Origin: Rhodospirillaceae bacterium | GTDB lineage: Bacteria; Pseudomonadota; Alphaproteobacteria; GCA-2731375 | Length of the DNA: 64,000 nucleotides | Direction of reading: 5' to 3' | NCBI GenBank assembly: GCA_018701215.1 | Contig: JABIWH010000032.1 | Span: 1-64,000, forward strand | Shown here: in pieces, positions 8,072 through 16,481 of the stretch | Layout of the letters: each line of letters begins with the position of its first letter | How positions within the stretch are numbered: position 1 is the first letter of the stretch | The notes under the pieces: generated by a model | What the model was told of the DNA's origin: nothing | Database searches by the model: none | Seen by the model: only the letters and a program-made list of their open reading frames with translations | Program-made: the position numbers and the translations under genes

Positions 8072-9790
8072 TCACACCGCCAGTGGCCCCTTGATGAGCT
8101 GTCCGGGGGCAGCGCCGGTGTGAATGCCATTTTGCAGGGTGATATCGCCGTTCACAATGGTGGCCGAGATGCCATCGGCCTTCTGCACCAAACGACGGGC
8201 CCCGCCTGGCAGGTCGGTTTCCACCGTCGGCAGGGCCGGCTGAATTGTGTCTTCGTCAAAGACCAGAATATCCGCGGCCATGCCCGTGCGGATCAGGCCG
8301 CGGTCACCGATCTCCCAAGCGGAGGCATTGTCGAAGGTCAACATGCGGACCGCTTCTTCCAAGGTGAAGGCCTGCTTCTCGCGTACCCAATAGCTCAACA
8401 GATGCGTCTGTAGGGATGAACCCATTTCCTGGCAGACATGGGCGCCGGAATCCGAAAAAGTGGCCAGCGTGCGCGGATGTTTCAACATGCCCAGTACCTC
8501 GTCCGGTTTCTCATTGACCAAAGGTTGGACAAAAACCAGGTCTTCGTTTTCCAGCACCATATCGATCATCACATCAACCGGGTTCTGCTGCCGCGCCCTG
8601 GCCAGTTCCGCAATGGAAGGATCATCCCATTTGACGTCCAGCATCGGGAAAAGTCCGGTGTAGTCCGGCTTTCGCGGGTCCGTGGTGGCCGCGCCGCCGC
8701 CCTGGAACTCCGTCCCCTTGGGCTTCATAAGGGCTTCTTCGGCGATCAATGCGGCCCGGATCTCAGGATCATGGAGCTGTCTCTTTTGCGCCTCAAGGGG
8801 TAGCGCCCGGATCTCGCCCCAACGGGGCAGCACGTCAAATGGCAGGTAGGATTTCAGTGAAAAAATGGCATTGATTGAGCGGGTGGTCGCCTGGCCAAAC
8901 AGGCGCGCGCCCGCCGCGACCGCGTCGTCCATCCATTCCAGCTGATATTGCCAGGGGTTGGGTTTGTCGCCTTGCGCGGTGGAGAGAATGCTGAACATAA
9001 CCGGCCGGCCGCTGTTGAGCGCTACCGCGCGCAGTTCCGCCATAAAGGCGCGCTGGGCGGCACCGCCCGAAACATCGGGGCCGATCTGGAAAATGCCGGC
9101 GTTCAGTTCCGCCATGGCACCGGCTAGATGGGCAATCTCCTGCCAATTGGCGATGCGGCTGGCGACCGGGCCGCCGTCTGGGCGAATATGCGTGTTGGCA
9201 CGCGATGTGGACAAACCCATGGCACCGGCGCGCAGGGCCTCCTGCACGGCATTGGCCATCAACTTCAGATCATCCTCGGTTGCTTCCTGTTCCAAGGCCC
9301 GTTCGCCCATCGCGTACATGCGCAGGGCGGAATGACCAATGTAGGAGGCGTAATTGATGCCTTTGGGCAGGGCTGCGACGGTATCGAGATATTCCGGAAA
9401 GGTTTCCCAATTCCAATCGATACCGGCCAGCATCGCCTCGGTCGAAATATCCTCCACCGCCTCCAAACACTTGGCATACCACTCCCGGGCATCAGGCTTG
9501 CAGGGTGCCAGGGCAAAGCCGCAATTGCCCATCACCACACTCGTCACGCCATGCCAACATGAACAGCTACCTATTGGATCCCAGGCGACCTGGGCATCCA
9601 TATGGGTGTGGCCGTCAATAAAGCCGGGCGCAACGATTTGGCCGTCGGCATCAATGGTACGATCCGCCGGTCCGCGGATGCGACCAATCTCGGTTATACG
9701 CCCGTCCGTAACGCCGACGTCGGCACGGTATCGCGCCATGCCCGAACCATCCACCACCGTACCGTTCTTGATCAGCAAATCGAATGTCAT
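8072..9790 (-). CDS. D-aminoacylase / N-acyl-D-amino-acid deacylase-like amidohydrolase
   Basis: An amidohydrolase-superfamily enzyme of 572 residues. It has the N-terminal LIKNGTVVDGSGMARYRADVG beta-sandwich, metal site GFIDGHTHMDAQVAWDP (near residue 60), a Cys-rich VVMGNCGFALAPCKP loop, and the C-terminal ADILVFDEDTI strand. These match the N-acyl-D-amino-acid deacylase (D-aminoacylase) group, which hydrolyses N-acyl D-amino acids. The ATG at 9790 follows GGGGGTGG; in-frame codons further upstream lack support. The substrate may be a different cyclic amide or hydantoin-like compound. Confidence 0.8.
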   Translation of the reverse strand: MTFDLLIKNGTVVDGSGMARYRADVGVTDGRITEIGRIRGPADRTIDADGQIVAPGFIDGHTHMDAQVAWDPIGSCSCWHGVTSVVMGNCGFALAPCKPDAREWYAKCLEAVEDISTEAMLAGIDWNWETFPEYLDTVAALPKGINYASYIGHSALRMYAMGERALEQEATEDDLKLMANAVQEALRAGAMGLSTSRANTHIRPDGGPVASRIANWQEIAHLAGAMAELNAGIFQIGPDVSGGAAQRAFMAELRAVALNSGRPVMFSILSTAQGDKPNPWQYQLEWMDDAVAAGARLFGQATTRSINAIFSLKSYLPFDVLPRWGEIRALPLEAQKRQLHDPEIRAALIAEEALMKPKGTEFQGGGAATTDPRKPDYTGLFPMLDVKWDDPSIAELARARQQNPVDVMIDMVLENEDLVFVQPLVNEKPDEVLGMLKHPRTLATFSDSGAHVCQEMGSSLQTHLLSYWVREKQAFTLEEAVRMLTFDNASAWEIGDRGLIRTGMAADILVFDEDTIQPALPTVETDLPGGARRLVQKADGISATIVNGDITLQNGIHTGAAPGQLIKGPLAV

Positions 9791-9859
9791 GTCGCCACCC
9801 CCAAAAAAATTTGAGGCTACGATAGGCAAAGCCGACCAAGACCGTCAACACCGTAACCC

Positions 9860-9886
9860 GCAACCCGTGACCTGCAACCCGTGACC
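9860..9886. repeat. 13-bp direct repeat, two copies, 14-bp period
   Basis: GCAACCCGTGACC occurs at 9860-9872 and again at 9874-9886, with a partial third copy (GTAACCCG) just before. It lies in the short divergent spacer between the amidohydrolase and the M20 hydrolase genes. It could be a pair of protein-binding half-sites about 1.3 helical turns apart, or simple slippage duplication. Confidence 0.6.
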
Positions 9887-9945
9887 CATGGGCCGATGCC
9901 CCTTATACTTGGCGCCGACGGGGACAAAACAATGGGTGCGGCGAA

Positions 9946-11172
9946 ATGGAAACGAACATCGATCTCTTGGCCGAGGCCAAACAATTGCAGGCCCAAACCG
10001 TGGCCATGCGGCGGCGCATTCATCAGCTTCCCGAACTGGGCAACGACCTGCCAGAAACCAAACAGGTTGTGATGGAAGCGCTCGCCGGCCTGGAGCTGGA
10101 AATCGTCGAGAGCAAGCAGACCTCGGGCATCGTGGCGACCCTGCGCGGGGACTTACCTGGGCCCACCATATTGCTGCGCGGCGATATGGACGCCCTGCCC
10201 ATGAGCGAGGAAACCGGCCTGGACTTCGCCTCTGCCATCGATGGCCGCATGCACAGTTGCGGTCATGACGCCCATACCTCCATGCTGGCCACCGCCGCCC
10301 ACATGCTGTACGGCCACCGCGCGGGCCTAAAAGGTAACGTCAAATTCATGTTCCAACCGGGCGAGGAAGGCTACAAGGGCGCTAAGATCATGCTGGACGA
10401 GGGGGTGCTGGCCGTCGGCGGCGAACCGGATGCGGTTTTCGGCCTGCATGTTGATCCCAGGCGCTCGGCGGGCGTTATCGGCGGCCGGGAAGGCAACGCG
10501 ATGGCGGCGGCGGATTCCTACGAGATCAAGATTATCGGCACCGGCGGCCATGGTGCGAGGCCCCATGACGGCAATGACCCCGTGCCCGTGGCCTGCCATC
10601 TGGTGACCGCGCTGCAGACCATGGTGACCCGGCGCATCAATGTCTGGGATCCCATCGTCCTGACCGTCGGTGTGATCAAGGCCGGCACCGCCCGCAATAT
10701 TATACCTGAATTCGCCGATATGGCCGTGACCCTGCGCAGTTTTTCCGAGGAAGCCCGCGATCTGGCGGAACGTCTGATTACCAACATGGCCGAAAAAACC
10801 GCCGAGGCCCACGGCATGACGGCGGAGGTTAAGGTGACCAGGGGTTATCCGCCGACAATCAACAATGGCGGTTTCGTGGATCTGGTGGAAACGGCGCTAA
10901 CCAAGAATTTTGGCCAGGGCGCCTTTGCCCGTGATGCCCATCCGCGCATGGGGTTCGAGGATTTTTCCTTTATCCTGCAACGTTATCCCGGCGCCTTCGT
11001 CTTTCTGGGCACCGCGCCAAAAGGCGTAAATCCGCTCGAAGCGGCCGGCAACCACTCCCCTTATATGGAGATCGATGAAGACGCCATGGCTAACGGCGCC
11101 GCCGCCCATGCCGCCGTCGCCTTCGAATTCCTCAATCATGGTATGGGCGGTGGCGTGGACGGCGCGGATTGA
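9946..11172 (+). CDS. M20 family amidohydrolase (hippurate / IAA-amino-acid hydrolase type)
   Basis: This dinuclear metallohydrolase of 408 residues cleaves N-acyl amino acids. Visible metal-site elements are LRGDMDALPM (about 77-86), MHSCGHDAHTSM (about 102-113) and PGEEG (about 138-142, general base Glu). The dimerisation insert (GTGGHGARPHDGNDPV) lies in the middle, and GFEDFSF is near the C terminus. It is divergent from the D-aminoacylase-like gene, so both N-acyl amino acid enantiomers may be handled here. ATG start; only a weak ribosome-binding site is visible. Confidence 0.9.
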   Translation: METNIDLLAEAKQLQAQTVAMRRRIHQLPELGNDLPETKQVVMEALAGLELEIVESKQTSGIVATLRGDLPGPTILLRGDMDALPMSEETGLDFASAIDGRMHSCGHDAHTSMLATAAHMLYGHRAGLKGNVKFMFQPGEEGYKGAKIMLDEGVLAVGGEPDAVFGLHVDPRRSAGVIGGREGNAMAAADSYEIKIIGTGGHGARPHDGNDPVPVACHLVTALQTMVTRRINVWDPIVLTVGVIKAGTARNIIPEFADMAVTLRSFSEEARDLAERLITNMAEKTAEAHGMTAEVKVTRGYPPTINNGGFVDLVETALTKNFGQGAFARDAHPRMGFEDFSFILQRYPGAFVFLGTAPKGVNPLEAAGNHSPYMEIDEDAMANGAAAHAAVAFEFLNHGMGGGVDGAD

Positions 11173-11276
11173 CCGCAGGCAAAGCCAAAACAGAACCACT
11201 AACGTCCCGATTCCGGGCTATAGTGCAACTCCAGCATGTCGCGGCGTCAGTAGTGTCAGTAAGGGGTATCGGGACG

Positions 11277-12464
11277 ATGGATCTAAGTATGTCGGCGGCG
11301 GATGCGGCCTTTCAAGATGAGGTGCGGGCGTTTATTGCCGAAGAGCTTACGGACGAAATGCGCGAGGCGGGCCGCCTGAACGCCAGCTCGTTCTCGGACT
11401 TCACCATCTCCCAACGCTGGTATCAGGCACTGTACAAAAAAGGCTGGGCCGCGCGCTCGTGGCCGGCGGAACATGGCGGTTGCGCCTGGACGCCGATGCA
11501 ACGTTACATCTATGACACCGAGGCGGCCAAGGCCGGCACCCCGACATATTTTTCCATGGGTATTTCCATGGTCGGCCCGGTGGTGATGCGGTTTGGCAGC
11601 GAGGAGCAAAAAAATCATTTTCTGCCCCGTATTCTCTCGGCGGAGGATATCTGGTGCCAGGGCTATTCCGAGCCGGGCTCGGGTTCGGACCTGGCTTCGT
11701 TGCAAACCAGGGCGGTCTCAGATGGCGATGACTATGTCATCAACGGCACCAAGATCTGGACCACGGGCGCGCACCACGCCAACATGATCTTTTGCCTGGT
11801 ACGCACGGCGGATACGGAGAAGCGCCAGGAAGGCATCAGCTTCCTATTGTTCCCCATGACGACACCGGGCATCAGCGTCAAGCCGATCATCAACATCGCC
11901 GGCGATCACAGTTTTAATCAGGTGTTTTTCGACGACGTCCGCGTGCCCAAAGCCAGCCGCGTCGGCGACGAAAACGATGGCTGGACCGTGGCCAAATATC
12001 TGTTGGAGTTCGAACGCGGCGGTAGCGCCTTTGCGGCCATGGTGGCCGCGTCACTGGCGCAGTTGCGCGCCGTCGCAGGCGCCTGCGATACTCTGGACGA
12101 TCCGTTGTTCGCCAACAAAGTGGCGGCGGCGGAAATCAAACAACAGGCAGCCGAATATACCGAGCACCGGATCATCGCCGATATTACCCGTAAGGGCCGG
12201 CCCGGCCATGCCTCCTCCATCATGAAGGTGATGGGTTCGGAAACCAATCAGCACATCACCGCGCTAACGGTGGAGGCCCTGCAATATTATGCCGCGCCCA
12301 GCCAACCCGAAGCACGCAAGCCCGGCAACAACGTCACGCCCATCGCGCCGGCGGCGGGCGTGTCGTCGGTGGCGAAATATCTACACTTCAGGGCGGCTTC
12401 GATCTACAGCGGCTCCAACGAGATCCAGCGTAATATCGTGGCTAAACGAGTCTTGGGAATGTAG
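11277..12464 (+). CDS. acyl-CoA dehydrogenase
   Basis: A FAD flavoprotein of about 395 residues that oxidises acyl-CoA to 2-enoyl-CoA. Family motifs are WCQGYSEPGSGSDLASL in the middle (flavin and substrate site), NGTKIWTTGAHHANMIF, and the C-terminal IYSGSNEIQRNIVAKRVLGM. The catalytic base expected near the C-terminal region is not at the classical short-chain position by eye, as in many long-chain or FadE-like members. The ATG at 11277 follows AAGGGG at 11261; a longer frame runs back into the preceding gene. It is followed 14 bases later by a methyltransferase. Confidence 0.88.
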   Translation: MDLSMSAADAAFQDEVRAFIAEELTDEMREAGRLNASSFSDFTISQRWYQALYKKGWAARSWPAEHGGCAWTPMQRYIYDTEAAKAGTPTYFSMGISMVGPVVMRFGSEEQKNHFLPRILSAEDIWCQGYSEPGSGSDLASLQTRAVSDGDDYVINGTKIWTTGAHHANMIFCLVRTADTEKRQEGISFLLFPMTTPGISVKPIINIAGDHSFNQVFFDDVRVPKASRVGDENDGWTVAKYLLEFERGGSAFAAMVAASLAQLRAVAGACDTLDDPLFANKVAAAEIKQQAAEYTEHRIIADITRKGRPGHASSIMKVMGSETNQHITALTVEALQYYAAPSQPEARKPGNNVTPIAPAAGVSSVAKYLHFRAASIYSGSNEIQRNIVAKRVLGM

Positions 12465-12478
12465 GTGGGATGTAGGGC

Positions 12479-13174
12479 ATGCGTAAAGAACTTGGCGACC
12501 TCAACGATACACAAGTCATTGATCAGCTATTGGCGGTGGATGGCCTGACCCTGATCGACGTCGGCTGCGGCGCGGGCCGCGCCTCGCAAGCATTGGTGGA
12601 GCGCGGCGCGGCGGTGCTGGGCGTCGAGCCGGACCCGGTCCAGGCCGCGAAAAACCGTGCCGCGCCAGAAGTATCAGGCCTGCGCTTCGCCGAGGCGGAG
12701 GCAACCTCCCTGCCGGCGGCGGATGGCAGCATGGACGGAGTGTTTTTCTTCCGCTCGCTGCATCATGTGCCGATCACCGATATGGACGCGGCATTGGCCG
12801 AGGCGGCGCGCGTGGTGAAACCGAACGGCGGCTTTATCTATGTCGTCGAACCAGCCATGACCGGCAGTCATTTCCCCGTCATGCGCCCCTTTAATGACGA
12901 AACCATCGTCCGCACCGCGGCCCAGGCCGCTTTGGCGCAGGCCGCCGATAATCTTGGCATGGATTTGAGCACTTACGGCTATGTGCGATATCCCAGATAC
13001 GCTGATTTCGAAGCCATGGTCGAACAGGTGACTGGACATACCTTTATCGATATCGCGCGGGAGAACGTCGAAACCGATGAGGTCCGCGCCTTGTTCGAGG
13101 CCGGACAGCGTGACGGCGATGACTATGTCTTCAGCCAGCCCATGTTGTTGAACCTGTTCCGCTTTGGCGGCTAA
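12479..13174 (+). CDS. class I SAM-dependent methyltransferase
   Basis: The 231-residue protein has a full UbiE/Methyltransf_11-like core. It shows motif I LIDVGCGAGRASQAL (about 21-35), an acidic residue in VLGVEPDPVQ, SLPAADGSMDGVFFFRSLHHV as motif II, and ARVVKPNGGFIYVVEP. The acceptor is unknown. It lies between an acyl-CoA dehydrogenase and a glutathione S-transferase on the same strand, with the latter only 13 bases downstream, so a shared transcript is likely. Confidence 0.82.
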   Translation: MRKELGDLNDTQVIDQLLAVDGLTLIDVGCGAGRASQALVERGAAVLGVEPDPVQAAKNRAAPEVSGLRFAEAEATSLPAADGSMDGVFFFRSLHHVPITDMDAALAEAARVVKPNGGFIYVVEPAMTGSHFPVMRPFNDETIVRTAAQAALAQAADNLGMDLSTYGYVRYPRYADFEAMVEQVTGHTFIDIARENVETDEVRALFEAGQRDGDDYVFSQPMLLNLFRFGG

Positions 13175-13187
13175 GCAGGCGCGCGCG

Positions 13188-13829
13188 ATGCAGTTGATTG
13201 GCCGCTATTCCTCGCCCTTCGTGCGCCGTGTCGCGGTGACAATGCAGCACTATGGCATGGCCTACGAACATCACAGCGTCATGCCCTTTGGCGCTGGCAG
13301 GGGGCAGGTGGCGCGCCTGAACCCCATCGCCCGCGTGCCGGTGCTGCGGCTGGACGATGGCGAAATGCTGGTTGATAGCGCCGCCATCCTGGATCATCTG
13401 GACGAAGTTGCGGGCCCTGAACATGCCCTGGTGCCCGCCAACGGCAAGGCCCGGCGGCGAGTGCTGGCCCTGTTGGCCATCGCGTTGGGCAGTAACGAGA
13501 AACTGGTCACGGCATTGTACGAGCGCCACTTCCGCCCCAAGGAGCTCTGGCATCAGCCCTGGATCGAGGCCTGCGAGGGTCAGGTGCGCGACGGCTACCT
13601 ATGGCTGGAAGAACAATTCACCGGCCCCTGGTTCACGGGCCAGGCGATGAGCCAGGCGGATCTGACCGTGGCCGTCTTCTGGTCCTTTGGCATGGCCAAA
13701 CGGCCGGGCATCTTCGCCAAGCTGGCTTGCCCGAAACTGCGCGTGCTGAGCGAGCGGCTGGAAGCAACCCCAGCCTTCAAGGCCGCGCCGCCGGAAACCG
13801 AAATGCTGAGCAATCAGCTGGGTAATTAA
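13188..13829 (+). CDS. glutathione S-transferase family protein
   Basis: The 213-residue protein has an N-terminal thioredoxin-fold half, MQLIGRYSSPFVRRVAV (a YSSPF active-site turn where GSH-activating Ser is usual). RVPVLRLDDGEMLVDSAAILDHLDE is the glutathione-binding beta3-beta4 segment. The all-alpha C-terminal half contains FTGQAMSQADLTVAV. The ATG at 13188 gives the standard N terminus; an upstream in-frame start overlaps the methyltransferase. It probably conjugates or reduces electrophiles; the substrate is unknown. It is convergent with argG. Confidence 0.85.
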   Translation: MQLIGRYSSPFVRRVAVTMQHYGMAYEHHSVMPFGAGRGQVARLNPIARVPVLRLDDGEMLVDSAAILDHLDEVAGPEHALVPANGKARRRVLALLAIALGSNEKLVTALYERHFRPKELWHQPWIEACEGQVRDGYLWLEEQFTGPWFTGQAMSQADLTVAVFWSFGMAKRPGIFAKLACPKLRVLSERLEATPAFKAAPPETEMLSNQLGN

Positions 13830-13839
13830 GCCAACCCGC

Positions 13840-15048
13840 CTACCCCTTCTGCCGATGCAGCAACCGCAGCCTTAGCGCATTCAGCTTGATAAACCCTTCG
13901 GCGTCGCGCTGGTCATAGACGGTGTCTTCCTCGAAGGTGACATGTTCCAGGCTGTACAGGCTCATGGGCGATTTGCGGCCCACCACCGTGGCGCTGCCTT
14001 TGAACAACTTCACCCGCACGGTGCCCTCGACACATTCCTGACTTTTGTCGATCAGGGCCTGCAGCATGTAGCGCTCCGGCGCGAACCAGAAGCCGTTGTA
14101 GATCAACTCCGCATAGCGGGGCATGATCTCGTCCTTCAGGTGCATGGCACCGCGGTCGAGCGTGATGCTTTCAATGCCCCGGTGCGCCGCCAACAGCACC
14201 GTGCCGCCGGGGGTTTCGTAGATGCCCCGGCTTTTCATGCCGACAAAGCGGCCCTCGACCAGATCCAGTCGGCCAACGCCATTGGCACCGCCTAGCTCGT
14301 TCAACTTGGTTAGCAGTTCGGCGGGCGTCATGGCGACGCCATCAATGGCGACGGCATCACCGTTCTTGAATTCGATCTCCACATAGGTCGGCGTATCGGG
14401 TGCCGCCTCGGGCGAAACGCTGCGGGAATAGACGAACTCGCCCGGTTCGTGCCAGGGATCTTCCAGGGCCTTACCCTCGGCGGAAATATGCAGCAGGTTG
14501 GCATCGACCGAGAACGGCGCTTCGCCGCGCTTGTCCTTGGGGATGGGGATCTGGTGTTTTTCAGCGAACTCGATCAAGTCCGTACGCGATTGCAGGTCCC
14601 ACTCCCGCCAGGGCGCGATCACCTTGATATCGGGATTGAGGGCATAATAGCCCAGCTCGAACCGGACCTGGTCATTGCCCTTGCCGGTGGCGCCATGGGA
14701 AACCGCATCCGCCCCGGTCTCCGCCGCGATCTCGATCTGGCGCTTGGAAATCAAGGGCCGGGCAATCGATGTGCCCAGCAGATACAGGCCCTCGTACAGC
14801 GCGTTGGCGCGGAACATGGGAAAGACGAAGTCGCGGGTAAACTCCTCGCGCAGATCCTCGATATAGATTTCCTTGATGCCCAGCATCTCTGCCTTGGCCC
14901 GCGCCGGTTCCACTTCCTCGCCCTGGCCCAGGTCGGCGGTGAAGGTCACCACCTCGCAATCATAGGCCTCCTGCAACCATTTCAGAATGACCGAGGTGTC
15001 CAGTCCGCCGGAATAGGCCAATACGACCTTTTTTACATCGCCTGCCAT
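13840..15048 (-). CDS. argG: argininosuccinate synthase
   Basis: ArgG condenses citrulline and aspartate with ATP to give argininosuccinate in arginine biosynthesis. The 402-residue length fits the family. The N-type PP-loop [18 protein letters not shown] lies near residues 9-26, followed by [19 protein letters not shown] and the aspartate/citrulline-binding segments. I chose the ATG at 15048 because the protein begins [15 protein letters not shown], exactly at the family N terminus; the longer frame upstream runs through a large inverted repeat. It stands alone, without argH. Confidence 0.95.
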   Translation of the reverse strand: MAGDVKKVVLAYSGGLDTSVILKWLQEAYDCEVVTFTADLGQGEEVEPARAKAEMLGIKEIYIEDLREEFTRDFVFPMFRANALYEGLYLLGTSIARPLISKRQIEIAAETGADAVSHGATGKGNDQVRFELGYYALNPDIKVIAPWREWDLQSRTDLIEFAEKHQIPIPKDKRGEAPFSVDANLLHISAEGKALEDPWHEPGEFVYSRSVSPEAAPDTPTYVEIEFKNGDAVAIDGVAMTPAELLTKLNELGGANGVGRLDLVEGRFVGMKSRGIYETPGGTVLLAAHRGIESITLDRGAMHLKDEIMPRYAELIYNGFWFAPERYMLQALIDKSQECVEGTVRVKLFKGSATVVGRKSPMSLYSLEHVTFEEDTVYDQRDAEGFIKLNALRLRLLHRQKG

Positions 15049-15158
15049 GGTGCTGCGCCTTAGGGTTGGGAAAGGGAGTAATCGCGGCGCGGAGTATAGG
15101 CATTTGCGGCCCGCCAGCAATGGCGAATCTATGCCACCTACCGGGGCGAAACGCCGCG

Positions 15159-15240
15159 CCACCCGCTCCCCCTTCCCGCCTGAGTCCCTTGGCGCCCACA
15201 GGATACCATTAATGGGCGGTCGGGAAGGGGGAGCGGGTGG
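15159..15240. repeat. 20-bp perfect inverted repeat with 42-base loop
   Basis: Bases 15159-15178 (CCACCCGCTC then CCCCTTCCCG) are the exact reverse complement of 15221-15240. A smaller inner pairing, GCCCA near 15194 with TGGGC near 15213, extends the structure. It lies between the zinc-ribbon gene and argG, upstream of argG on the same strand. There is no U-tract, so it is not an intrinsic terminator. It may be a copy of an interspersed palindromic element or an mRNA structure in the argG leader. Confidence 0.85.
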
Positions 15241-15261
15241 TTCAGCCCGCATTGAAATGCC

Positions 15262-15516
15262 TCACTCCTCGTGCCAGCGGTGGCCGGCGACCACCCCCAG
15301 ACCGGCATAGTGCGGCCGGGTCTCGATCGCCCGGCTGCCGCAACGGCTGCAACTCAGGCGCCGGGCCACCGCGGCCACCGCCGTACGGCCGTCCATCCGG
15401 GCCAGCAAATCCCCCACCGCCAGCACCCGGTGATGGCCGCAGCCCAGACACCAGGCCGCCACGGGCACATCCTGGCCCGCCAATTCCGCCAATCGGGGCC
15501 CGGTTTCATTGACCAT
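15262..15516 (-). CDS. small zinc-ribbon-like hypothetical protein
   Basis: An 84-residue protein with two CxxC knuckles, CLGCGHH near residue 23 and CSRCGS near residue 55, plus the LARMDGRTAVAAVARRL helix between them. This layout predicts a single structural zinc site. I chose the ATG at 15516; the longer in-frame extension to 15588 is AT-rich, hydrophobic and unlike the rest. The family is not named here. It is similar in style to the many small alphaproteobacterial zinc-ribbon proteins of unknown role. Confidence 0.6.
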   Translation of the reverse strand: MVNETGPRLAELAGQDVPVAAWCLGCGHHRVLAVGDLLARMDGRTAVAAVARRLSCSRCGSRAIETRPHYAGLGVVAGHRWHEE

Positions 15517-15590
15517 GAACGTATAAATCACAAATATTAGAACAAAATAAGAATATATCGCGAACGTTTGTCCATGCCAAGGTGACATAG

Positions 15591-15621
15591 CTTGCGCGGG
15601 ATCGGCTGCCTCCCTACATAT
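15591..15621 (+). promoter_or_regulatory. candidate heat-shock (RpoH/sigma-32) promoter of hsp20
   Basis: CTTGCGC at 15591-15597 and CCCTACAT at 15612-15619 are separated by 14 bases. This resembles the sigma-32 pattern (CTTGAAA, 11-17 bases, CCCCATNT). It would give a leader of about 155 bases before the Hsp20 start. This is a match by eye only. Confidence 0.45.
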
Positions 15622-15663
15622 TGTGTGCGCGGCGCCATTCCGGGCCGTGTGCGGACGCCAGCC

Positions 15664-15698
15664 GGAGTTCCTTGCGTGAAAATTTCACCTGGAACTCC
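15664..15698 (+). promoter_or_regulatory. strong two-tier hairpin in the hsp20 leader
   Basis: GGAGTTCC at 15664-15671 pairs perfectly with GGAACTCC at 15691-15698. Inside it, GTGAA/TTCAC at 15676-15688 forms a second stem with a 3-base loop. It would be the upstream stem-loop of a multi-hairpin leader, as in ROSE-type thermometers. Confidence 0.65.
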
Positions 15699-15748
15699 TT
15701 GTGGTCCGTTATGCGTGAAAGTACTGGTGTAGGACCTATTTTTAGGAC

Positions 15749-15780
15749 CGCCATGCCCGCTCAATTAGGAGGAGGTGGCG
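15749..15780 (+). promoter_or_regulatory. hsp20: candidate ROSE-like RNA thermometer hairpin masking the hsp20 ribosome-binding site
   Basis: CGCCA (15749-15753) pairs with TGGCG (15776-15780). CTC (15760-15762) pairs with GAG (15769-15771). The Shine-Dalgarno AGGAGGAGG (15767-15775) lies in the 3' arm, held by imperfect pairs including a G opposite G next to GCTC. Imperfect sequestering stems with a G-G mismatch are characteristic of ROSE thermometers on rhizobial and related hsp20 genes. The full ROSE consensus (U-Y-GCU) is only partly met. Confidence 0.5.
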
Positions 15781-15782
15781 CC

Positions 15783-16244
15783 ATGAACAGATTATCCGCC
15801 TTTAACAGCCCGCTGTTATTGGGTTTTGATCATTTTGAACAATTGCTGGACCGGGTGGCGAAATCCGCCAACGACGGCTACCCACCTTATAATATCGAAC
15901 GTATCGCCACCGACGGCCTGCGCATTACCCTGGCCGTGGCCGGTTTCGCCCGCGGCGATCTGCAGATCGCGGCGGAGGACAACCAGCTGATCGTGCGCGG
16001 CCACCAAAAGGACGACGACGAACGGGTCTATGTCCATCGCGGCATCGCGGCGCGGCAGTTTCAACGCAGTTTCGTCCTGGCCGAAGGGATCGAGATTGCC
16101 GGCGCCGCCCTGGACAACGGCCTTTTGCACATTGATCTGGTGCGGCCCGAGCCGGAGGTGGTTTCCCGCATCATCGATATCGACGCGGGCCCGCCCGGTA
16201 GCAATGGCAAAATGTCGGTAAATACCGATCAGCAGAAGGGATAA
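15783..16244 (+). CDS. hsp20: small heat-shock protein, Hsp20/IbpA family
   Basis: An ATP-independent holdase of 153 residues. The N-terminal part, MNRLSAFNSPLLLGFDHFEQLLDRV, is the IbpA-type start. An alpha-crystallin domain follows (YNIERIATDGLRITLAVAGF through LDNGLLHIDLVRPEPE), with the L-I-V-R-G strand of the beta-sandwich. The ATG at 15783 directly follows the excellent Shine-Dalgarno AGGAGGAGG. Regulation is probably at two levels: a heat-shock promoter and a leader RNA that hides the ribosome-binding site. DUF1150 follows three bases after the stop. Confidence 0.92.
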   Translation: MNRLSAFNSPLLLGFDHFEQLLDRVAKSANDGYPPYNIERIATDGLRITLAVAGFARGDLQIAAEDNQLIVRGHQKDDDERVYVHRGIAARQFQRSFVLAEGIEIAGAALDNGLLHIDLVRPEPEVVSRIIDIDAGPPGSNGKMSVNTDQQKG

Positions 16245-16247
16245 ATC

Positions 16248-16481
16248 ATGGACAGCGCCAAGAACGAGATCGTGGAACAAGGTCTACGCGACCTGTCGAC
16301 CGAGGGTCTGGCCATGCTGGGCACGGACCAGATCGCCTATATCCGCCCGCAACAGGTCAAGGGCCAGACCATCTATGTGGTGCATGGCGCCAACGGCAAG
16401 GAATTGGCCGGTTTCGACAACCAGGTCAGCGCGCTCGCTGCTTGTCACGAGCACGAGCTGGAAGCCATGGCGCTGAACTAG
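16248..16481 (+). CDS. DUF1150 family protein
   Basis: The 77-residue protein contains LSTEGLAMLGTDQIAYIRP and YVVHGANGKELAGFDN, the typical DUF1150 pattern. Genes of this family usually stand next to Hsp20 genes in alphaproteobacteria, as here, three bases after the hsp20 stop. It is therefore expected to be heat-induced on the same mRNA. The molecular function is unknown; a role in protein quality control is inferred from context. Its end overlaps the convergent MmgE/PrpD gene by four bases. Confidence 0.85.
   Translation: MDSAKNEIVEQGLRDLSTEGLAMLGTDQIAYIRPQQVKGQTIYVVHGANGKELAGFDNQVSALAACHEHELEAMALN

Noticed and set aside
15049..15252. N-terminal extension of ArgG by 68 residues
   Set aside because: It runs through a 20-bp inverted repeat and is Arg/Pro-rich; ArgG proteins begin just before the YSGGLDTS motif.
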